Origin: Pseudoxanthomonas kalamensis DSM 18571
Lineage (GTDB): Bacteria; Pseudomonadota; Gammaproteobacteria; Xanthomonadales; Xanthomonadaceae
Direction: 5' to 3'
DNA length: 64,000 nt
NCBI RefSeq assembly: GCF_010211745.1
Contig: NZ_PDWQ01000004.1
Span: 1 to 64,000, forward strand
Shown here: in pieces, positions 58,379 through 64,000 of the stretch
Layout of the letters: the number at the start of each line of letters is the position of its first letter
Position numbering within the stretch: position 1 is the stretch's first letter
Notes under the pieces: generated by a model
Databases searched by the model: none
The model's input: the letters and a program-made list of their open reading frames with translations, nothing else
Told to the model about the DNA's origin: nothing
Made by a program: the position numbers and the translations under genes

Positions 58379-58858
58379 ATGCCGACCAATGCCGCCCTCT
58401 CGCACTACGCCATCCTGACCGCCATGCTGGCGCCGGCGTTCTTCCTGACCGCCACCGCGGCGCTGCTGACTTCGGCCAATGCCCGGCTGGCGCGGATCAT
58501 CGACCGCGCACGCAGCCTGCTGAAGGAGCTGGCCGGCGACGTCGATGCCGAGCAGCGCGCCCTGCTGGAACAGCGGATCGCCATCCAGCGCCGGCGCACG
58601 CTGTTCATCCTGCGCGCCAGCCAGATGCTGTACGTGGCCATCACCTGCTTCGTCGGCACCAGCCTGGTGGTCGCCGGCGATTCGCTGTTCGACCACCGTT
58701 TCGGCCCGCTGCCGACCATCCTGGCGGTGCTCGGCGTGCTGTCGATGCTGACCGCCAGTCTGCTGCTCGCACGTGAGGCCTCGCTGGCGGTGCGCGCGGT
58801 CAATGACGAGATGGACGATGCCCACCGCTATGCCCGGCGCCGGCGGGGCGCCGACTGA
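58379..58858 (+). CDS. DUF2721 family membrane protein
   Basis: 159 aa with three hydrophobic segments (around 10-30, 80-100 and 110-130), and RRRTLFILRASQMLYVAI in the middle, as in DUF2721 proteins. N-terminal half carries ANARLARIIDRARSL, a conserved cytoplasmic stretch of the family. Function unknown. The ATG at 58379 is the first that excludes the shared upstream region with orn. Confidence 0.85.
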   Translation: MPTNAALSHYAILTAMLAPAFFLTATAALLTSANARLARIIDRARSLLKELAGDVDAEQRALLEQRIAIQRRRTLFILRASQMLYVAITCFVGTSLVVAGDSLFDHRFGPLPTILAVLGVLSMLTASLLLAREASLAVRAVNDEMDDAHRYARRRRGAD

Positions 58859-58861
58859 CCA

Positions 58862-59332
58862 TTACAGCGGAGACTTGCCGCGCTTGCGGCGGAAATAGTT
58901 GCTGAGCATGGTTCCGGCCTGCTCGGCCAGCAGCCCGCCTTCGACCCGGATGCGATGGTTGTGGCGCGGATCGGCCAGCAGGTCGAACACACTGCCGGCA
59001 GCACCGGTCTTGGGGTCGCTGGCGGCATATACCAGGCGCTCGATCCGCGCATGGATCATGGCCATGGCGCACATCGCGCAGGGCTCCAGGGTCACGTACA
59101 GCGTGCAACCGGGCAGACGATGGTTGCCGACGGCCCGGCCCGCCTCGCGCAAGGCGACGATCTCGGCATGCGCGCTGGGATCGTGCAGGCGGATGTTGCG
59201 GTTCCAGCCCTCGCCCAGCGGTTCACCGTCCGGGCCGACCAGGACGGCACCGACCGGGATCTCGTCGTCTTCACTCTCTGCACGCACGGCCAGCGCCAGC
59301 GCGTGCTGCATCCAGCGGATATCCTCGCTCAT
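58862..59332 (-). CDS. tadA: tRNA-specific adenosine deaminase
   Basis: 156 aa. Converts A34 to inosine in tRNA-Arg(ACG). Zinc-dependent deaminase motifs: HAEIVALREA (His and proton-shuttle Glu) and LEPCAMCAMAMIHARI (two Cys ligands). Ends three nt before the convergent DUF2721 stop. The start at 59332 gives MSEDIRWMQHAL. Confidence 0.96.
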   Translation of the reverse strand: MSEDIRWMQHALALAVRAESEDDEIPVGAVLVGPDGEPLGEGWNRNIRLHDPSAHAEIVALREAGRAVGNHRLPGCTLYVTLEPCAMCAMAMIHARIERLVYAASDPKTGAAGSVFDLLADPRHNHRIRVEGGLLAEQAGTMLSNYFRRKRGKSPL

Positions 59333-59363
59333 GCTGCCAGTATAGGGCGTGCCTCGAAGGCGA

Positions 59364-60173
59364 TTATTGCGCGGTCCAGCCTCCATCGACCGGGATCGCA
59401 GCGCCAGTCACGTTGTGCGCGATCGGCTGCGCCAGCCACAGCGCCAGCGAGCCGATCTCTTCCGGCCGGGACATGCGTCGGCTGGGCTGCTTTTCGGCCA
59501 GCAGCGAAGCGATCGCGGCATCGCGATCACCCGCATGCTGCGCGGCACGTTCCCGGATCTGCGGTTCGATGATGGCCGTTTCGGTCCAGCCCGGGCAGAT
59601 GCAGTTGACGGTGACGCCACCGGCATCGCGCGATCCGGCATCGGCGTATTCGAGTGCCGCGACGCGCGATAGCCCCACCAGGCCGAATTTGGAAGACACG
59701 TACGGCGCCTTGCTGACCGAAGCGACGATGCCGTGTACCGAGGCGATGTTGATGACCCGGCCATAACCGCGGGCCGCCATGCCGGGAAGTGCTCGCTGCA
59801 TGATGTGGAAAGGCGCGGACAGATTGACCGCCAGGATGTCGTTCCAGGTGCCGGCATCGATTTCGGCGAAGCGCAAGGTGCGTTGCATGCCTGCGTTGTT
59901 GATCACGATGTCGGCCCCGCCCCAGCCTTCCACCGCGTCCATCATCGCTTCGATGGCGGCCGCGTCGCGCAGGTCGGAGACGAACGCCCTGGCGTCCTCC
60001 GCACCCGCTGCACGCATGTCGGTCACGGCTTGCGCGGCCTGCGCATCATCGGCCGGACCATGCACGGCTACACGCGCGCCCGCGCCGGCCAATGCCAGCG
60101 CAATGGCATGGCCGATGCCCTGCACCGAGCCGGTGACCAATGCAGTCCTGCCGCTCAGGGTCGCTGCTTGCAT
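59364..60173 (-). CDS. 3-hydroxybutyrate dehydrogenase-like short-chain dehydrogenase
   Basis: 269 aa. Classical SDR: NAD-binding TGSVQGIGHAIA, INNAGMQ, the Ser in INIASVHGIVASV and catalytic YVSSKFG. The residues INNAGMQ, SVHG and ICPGWTETAIIEPQIRERA match D-3-hydroxybutyrate dehydrogenases more than other SDRs. It would oxidise D-3-hydroxybutyrate to acetoacetate. Last gene of the four-gene operon from 63744. Substrate not proven. Confidence 0.82.
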   Translation of the reverse strand: MQAATLSGRTALVTGSVQGIGHAIALALAGAGARVAVHGPADDAQAAQAVTDMRAAGAEDARAFVSDLRDAAAIEAMMDAVEGWGGADIVINNAGMQRTLRFAEIDAGTWNDILAVNLSAPFHIMQRALPGMAARGYGRVINIASVHGIVASVSKAPYVSSKFGLVGLSRVAALEYADAGSRDAGGVTVNCICPGWTETAIIEPQIRERAAQHAGDRDAAIASLLAEKQPSRRMSRPEEIGSLALWLAQPIAHNVTGAAIPVDGGWTAQ

Positions 60174-60188
60174 GGGGTTTACCTCCTC

Positions 60189-61721
60189 TCAATCCTGCAC
60201 TGTCATCAATAGCCTGCGCAGTTCCGTCTTCAGCACCTTGCCGTAATGGTTCTTCGGAAGCTCATCGACGAATACGTAGCGTTTGGGCCGCTTGAACCGG
60301 GCGATGTGCTCAAGACAATGCCGGTCCAGTTCGGCGGCATCGCGCGCCGTCGGCCCGGCTTCGACAAAAGCCACCACATCTTCGCCCCACTCCACGCTCG
60401 GTGCGCCGATCACCGATACCGCGCGCACCTGCGGATGCAGCAGCAGGGCCTCTTCGACCTCGCGCGGATAAATGTTGCTGCCACCGGAGATGATCACGTC
60501 CTTGGAGCGATCCATCAGGGTCAGGAAACCATCCTCGTCCAGCGCGCCGACATCGCCGGTGGCCAGCCAGCCATTACGCAACGCCGAGGCGGTGGCAGCA
60601 GGATTGTTCCAGTAGCCGGCCATCACAGGAATGCCGCGGACCATGATTTCGCCCTTTTCGCCGGCCGCGACCGGTTGCCCATCCGTGTCGGCGATGCGGA
60701 CTTCCACGCAGGATTGCGCAGTACCGACGGATGCGGCACGAGCGGACCAGCGCGGATGGTCGCGAGCGGCCAGGATGTCACGCGACAGCGCGGTGATCGC
60801 CATCGGGCACTCTCCCTGACCGTAGATCTGCACGAACCGGGGGCCCATGGTCGCCAATGCCTCCTCGATGTCGGCCAGGTACATTGGTCCGCCTCCGTAG
60901 ACGATGGTGCGAATGCCTTCGCCATGCCCGCCAAGGGCTCGCGCTTCCGCGGTCAGGTGGGCAACCATCGTGGGTGCGGCGAACATGTGCACGTCACCGA
61001 GCCGCGGAGCCAGTTCGAGGACCTCCCGTGCATCGAAGCCACCAGAGGGTGGCACCACATGACGGGCACCGCGCAGCACATGCATGAAGTTGTAGATGCC
61101 CGCGCCATGCGACATCGGCGCGGCATACAGGGCTGCATCGGTATGCTTGACCTCGTCCACATCGGCCAGATAGCTCAGAGTCATGGCCTGCAGATTGCCG
61201 TGCGAGATCATCACCCCTTTCGGCTTGCCGGTAGTGCCCGAGGTGTAGAACAGCCAGGCCAGGTCGTCGTGGGCGCGTTCCTGCAATGGTAGCGGGACGT
61301 CGCCTTCGTCCCCGATGCCGGCAATCTCCTCGGCCAACAGTATCCGCGGCGCGATCTCCGCTTCCGCGCAGGCATCACGCAGCGTCTGTGCATGGGCGGC
61401 ATCCGTAAAGACGACGCGAGCGCCGCAATCGGCGAGGATCCAGGCCGTTTCGCGCGCGTGCAACTTGAAATTCACCGGCACCACGGCACCGCCGGCATGC
61501 CAGGTGCCATACAGGATCGGCAGGTATTGCGGGCAATTTGGCAGAAACAGCGCCACCCGCTCGCCAGCCGTTATGCCGCAATGGCGTTGCAGCGCCGTCC
61601 CCAGGGCGACGGCCTGCGCCTGAAAACCGGCATAGTCTAACAGAACCCGTTCTCCCAGCATCAGCGCTGGTGCATCCGGCCAGTGCCGAGCCGCGCGTTG
61701 CAGCCACAGGGCAAGGTTCAT
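60189..61721 (-). CDS. AMP-dependent acyl-CoA synthetase
   Basis: 510 aa, ANL superfamily. ATP-binding P-loop-like FYTSGTTGKPKGVMISHG, A5 motif QIYGQGECPM, A7 GWLATGDVGALDEDGFL and the C-terminal Lys in LPKNHYGKVLKTEL. It activates a carboxylic acid to acyl-CoA; A5 with QGECPM is unusual for fatty-acid enzymes, so the substrate is uncertain. The ATG overlaps the thiolase stop. In context it could activate acetoacetate or a hydroxyacid. Confidence 0.88.
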   Translation of the reverse strand: MNLALWLQRAARHWPDAPALMLGERVLLDYAGFQAQAVALGTALQRHCGITAGERVALFLPNCPQYLPILYGTWHAGGAVVPVNFKLHARETAWILADCGARVVFTDAAHAQTLRDACAEAEIAPRILLAEEIAGIGDEGDVPLPLQERAHDDLAWLFYTSGTTGKPKGVMISHGNLQAMTLSYLADVDEVKHTDAALYAAPMSHGAGIYNFMHVLRGARHVVPPSGGFDAREVLELAPRLGDVHMFAAPTMVAHLTAEARALGGHGEGIRTIVYGGGPMYLADIEEALATMGPRFVQIYGQGECPMAITALSRDILAARDHPRWSARAASVGTAQSCVEVRIADTDGQPVAAGEKGEIMVRGIPVMAGYWNNPAATASALRNGWLATGDVGALDEDGFLTLMDRSKDVIISGGSNIYPREVEEALLLHPQVRAVSVIGAPSVEWGEDVVAFVEAGPTARDAAELDRHCLEHIARFKRPKRYVFVDELPKNHYGKVLKTELRRLLMTVQD

Positions 61722-62878
61722 GGCAATGCTTCCAGAATGGAGACATAACTGGCGACCGCGCCGCCCCCCATGTTGAAGCACAGGCCCAGATCGGCGTGCG
61801 GCAGTTGCATGTCCCCGGCCTCGCCCAGCAACTGGCGCGATGCGATGACGTGCATCGACACGCCGGTGGCGCCAACCGGATGACCCTTGGCCTTCAGCCC
61901 GCCGGACAGATTGATCGGCAGCCGGCCATCGCGGGCGGTGTCTCCATTGATGACGGCTCGCCGTCCCTCTCCCGGTGCGGCCATCCCCATTGCCTCGACA
62001 CTGAGCAGTTCGGCGATGGTGAAGCAGTCGTGCACTTCGGCGAAGGAAATGTCGTCCACGCACAGTCCAGACTGCGCATAGGCCGCTGCGAAGGCACGGC
62101 GCGGCCCTTCGAAGACCGCCAGATCCTTGGCCGACAGTGGCAACAGGTCGTTGATCTGGGCGGCGGCGCGAAATCCGACGGCACGACTATGCTCGCCGGC
62201 CAGGTCGGCACGAGTCAGGACAACGGCCGCGGCGCCGTCGGACACCAGCGAGCAGTCGGTCTTCTTCAAGGGCTCCGCAATCATCGGATTGCGTTCCGAA
62301 GACCTCAGGCAGAAGTCCAGGTCCAAGGGTCGGCGAAGCTGTGCCAGCGGATTGCGCATCGCCGCCAGGTGGTTCTTGACCGCGATATGGGCCATCGCCT
62401 CGACGGGGTCGCCATATCGGGCTGCATAAGCCTGAGCGTAACGAGCGAATATCTGCGGAAAACTGAACCCGGCCTCCTCACGCTGGTAGGCGGCCGAGCC
62501 CAGTGCGCGAGTGACCGCCTCGCCGGGAATGCCGGACATCTTTTCGGCGCCGACCACCAATGCACGTCGCACGCGGCCGGCGGCGATGGCGTCCATCGCC
62601 GCATACAGGGCCGCAGCGCCGGATGCGCAGGCATTCTCGCAGCGGGTCGCAGGCTTGAAGCGCAGCGCCGGATCGGCCGCCAGTGTCAGCGAGGCGCAGA
62701 ACCCGTCGGCTACCAGTCCGGCACCGTAGTGACCCAGCCAGACCGCGTCGATGTCCGATGCCTGCAGGCCGGCGTCCATGATCGCTTCACGGGCGGCGGA
62801 AACGATCAGGTCTTCCAGCGAAAGTTCGTCGAAACGGCCGAACGGGGTGTGCCCCCAACCCACCATCACCGCATTCAT
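61718..62878 (-). CDS. Thiolase (SCP2/SCPx-like)
   Basis: 386 aa. Thiolase fold with nucleophilic Cys in ATRCENACASGAAALYAA, the VHDCFTIAELLSVE segment and GGLKAKGHPVGATGVSMH. The N-terminus MVGWGHTPFGRFD and the HDCF motif place it with SCP2-type thiolases, which often act on branched or unusual acyl chains and commonly have a DUF35 partner; none is present here. Overlaps both neighbours by ATGA. Confidence 0.88.
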   Translation of the reverse strand: MNAVMVGWGHTPFGRFDELSLEDLIVSAAREAIMDAGLQASDIDAVWLGHYGAGLVADGFCASLTLAADPALRFKPATRCENACASGAAALYAAMDAIAAGRVRRALVVGAEKMSGIPGEAVTRALGSAAYQREEAGFSFPQIFARYAQAYAARYGDPVEAMAHIAVKNHLAAMRNPLAQLRRPLDLDFCLRSSERNPMIAEPLKKTDCSLVSDGAAAVVLTRADLAGEHSRAVGFRAAAQINDLLPLSAKDLAVFEGPRRAFAAAYAQSGLCVDDISFAEVHDCFTIAELLSVEAMGMAAPGEGRRAVINGDTARDGRLPINLSGGLKAKGHPVGATGVSMHVIASRQLLGEAGDMQLPHADLGLCFNMGGGAVASYVSILEALP

Positions 62879-63744
62879 GCGCTTTCCTCCCGCTCCAGCA
62901 GGAATCGCTCGATGGCCTCGTAGGCGACGGGTTCGTCCAGCATCGGCGCATGCCCCCTGCCCGGCACGGTGACTGTCAGCAGGCCGGGGTGGCGCTCGAC
63001 CATGCGGGCTAGCGTCGGCACCGACAGGATGTCGGAAGTTTCTCCGCGGATTGCCAATGCGGGGAGAGGCCGCAGCGCGTCCCATAGCGGCCACAGATCC
63101 GGAGCAGGGGCAGCATCGGCGTCGGCGAAGGCATTGGCGATGGCCGGGTCGTAGGCAGACACCGGCCTGCCCTGCTCGTCTTCGAGAAAGAGCCTGCGCG
63201 TGAATGCCTGCCAGTCTCCGTCATCGTAATCCGGAAATACCACGGCATTGGCCTGACGCGCCTGCGCCACGGCTTCCTCCCAGGTTCGTGGCGAGGGTTG
63301 CGTGCCGATATGGGCGCGAATGCGTTGCAGGCCAGCGGGGTCCACTTCGGGCCCGACGTCGTTGAGGATCAAGCCGGCCACGCTTTGCGGCGCGGTCGCG
63401 CCCATCACCATCGCCATCACCCCGCCCATTGATGTCCCCAGCATCACCGCCCGGGACAAGCCCAGCCGGGCCATCAGGACAGCCATGTCCTGTACATATG
63501 TTGCCGGGGTATATCGGGCTGGCTCGGGATCATGATCGGAACGGCCGCGGCCACGCTGGTCCGGACACACGACCCTGTATCTCTCGGCCAGTCGCGGCGC
63601 CAACCGGTCGAAATCGGCACTGTTGCGGCTGAATCCGTGCATGCACAGTACCGCCAGCCGGGCATCGGCCGGACCGTAATCACGCGCATACAGGGTCAGC
63701 CCGCCGGATGCGGCCGGATAACGGAGTTCCCGATACGAGGTCAT
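62875..63744 (-). CDS. Alpha/beta hydrolase
   Basis: 289 aa. Oxyanion HG in LCMHGFSRNS, nucleophile elbow GTSMGGVMAM (Ser ~103), acid in RGETSDILSV and His in VPGRGHAPML. First gene of the operon; its stop overlaps the thiolase ATG. No signal peptide, so it is cytoplasmic. An ester or oligo-hydroxyacid substrate fits the downstream genes but is inferred. Confidence 0.88.
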   Translation of the reverse strand: MTSYRELRYPAASGGLTLYARDYGPADARLAVLCMHGFSRNSADFDRLAPRLAERYRVVCPDQRGRGRSDHDPEPARYTPATYVQDMAVLMARLGLSRAVMLGTSMGGVMAMVMGATAPQSVAGLILNDVGPEVDPAGLQRIRAHIGTQPSPRTWEEAVAQARQANAVVFPDYDDGDWQAFTRRLFLEDEQGRPVSAYDPAIANAFADADAAPAPDLWPLWDALRPLPALAIRGETSDILSVPTLARMVERHPGLLTVTVPGRGHAPMLDEPVAYEAIERFLLEREESA

Positions 63745-63866
63745 GCGCCCTCTCTGGATTGCACCGCCAGGCTGGCGACAGCCAGATCATAGGCAAGCAC
63801 CCTGCGCATCGGAGGTGCCCTTTCGTACAAGGGCCTGGGTGAAAACGAGCAGCGCTCAGTGGCGAT

Positions 63867-64000
63867 TCATTCCCACTCGATCGTAGCCGGCGGCTTGCCG
63901 CTGATGTCGTAGACCACGCGGGAGACGCCGCGAATTTCGTTGATGATGCGGTTGCTGACGGTGCCGAGGAAGTCGTAGGGCAAGTGTGCCCAGTGTGCGG
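63867..64000 (-). CDS. guaA: GMP synthase (glutamine-hydrolysing), C-terminal end
   Basis: Only the last 44 codons are in the window; the gene continues past the right edge. The residues [20 protein letters not shown] and [16 protein letters not shown] with stop are the conserved GuaA dimerisation-domain end. The enzyme amidates XMP to GMP. Confidence 0.95.
   Translation of the reverse strand, partial: AHWAHLPYDFLGTVSNRIINEIRGVSRVVYDISGKPPATIEWE

Overview
The window looks like a chromosomal contig from a high-GC gammaproteobacterium of the Xanthomonadaceae/Lysobacteraceae type (Xanthomonas, Lysobacter, Luteimonas, Pseudoxanthomonas relatives). This rests on recognisable gene content (41-residue L36, divergent rne/rluC, cmk-rpsA-ihfB-lapAB, galU-lolA-rarA-crcB, copAB, ppsR/ppsA) and on protein sequences that read like that family. 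No 16S rRNA is present, so the genus is not determined. The first 19 bases match a Nextera mosaic-end adapter with one mismatch, so the contig starts at an assembly edge.

Layout. 1-5.1 kb: serS, an azoreductase with a divergent LysR regulator, tRNA-Ser, a cytochrome b561 and a GacA-like response regulator. 5.1-9.5 kb: rne (RNase E) and rluC, divergent across a 470-nt leader. 9.5-14.5 kb: a phhB operon, nfuA, a proline-rich repetitive membrane protein and two small c-type cytochromes. 14.7-23.2 kb: a four-gene RND efflux operon (one adaptor, two different RND permeases, a DUF4386 protein), every junction an ATGA/GTGA overlap. 23.2-28.8 kb (minus): recQ, a TraB-family protein, a GNAT acetyltransferase and aguB/aguA (agmatine to putrescine). 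29.2-40.3 kb: rpmJ, then cmk, rpsA, ihfB, lapA, lapB, two envelope polysaccharide genes, galU, lolA, rarA and crcB.

40.3-49.2 kb is accessory. Two unknown lower-GC genes and an AT-rich stretch are followed by a complete 7.6-kb Tn7-like transposon (41590-49210). Its ends carry matching TGTT... terminal inverted repeats and a perfect 5-bp target duplication (CCTGG). It encodes a TnsA-like protein that seems to lack the catalytic residues, a DDE transposase (TnsB), an AAA+ ATPase (TnsC), TniQ, a small DNA-binding protein, an unknown protein, and a KfrA-like coiled-coil gene broken by a 5-bp tandem duplication. The element lies 46 bp upstream of the annotated start of copA.

49.2-57.7 kb: copAB copper resistance, tRNA-Ala and tRNA-Glu, a DUF1249 protein, the divergent ppsR/ppsA pair and an MscS channel. 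57.7-64 kb: orn, a DUF2721 protein, tadA, then a tightly coupled minus-strand operon (alpha/beta hydrolase, thiolase, acyl-CoA synthetase, 3-hydroxybutyrate-dehydrogenase-like SDR) that could form a short hydroxyacid-utilisation route, and the 3' end of guaA.
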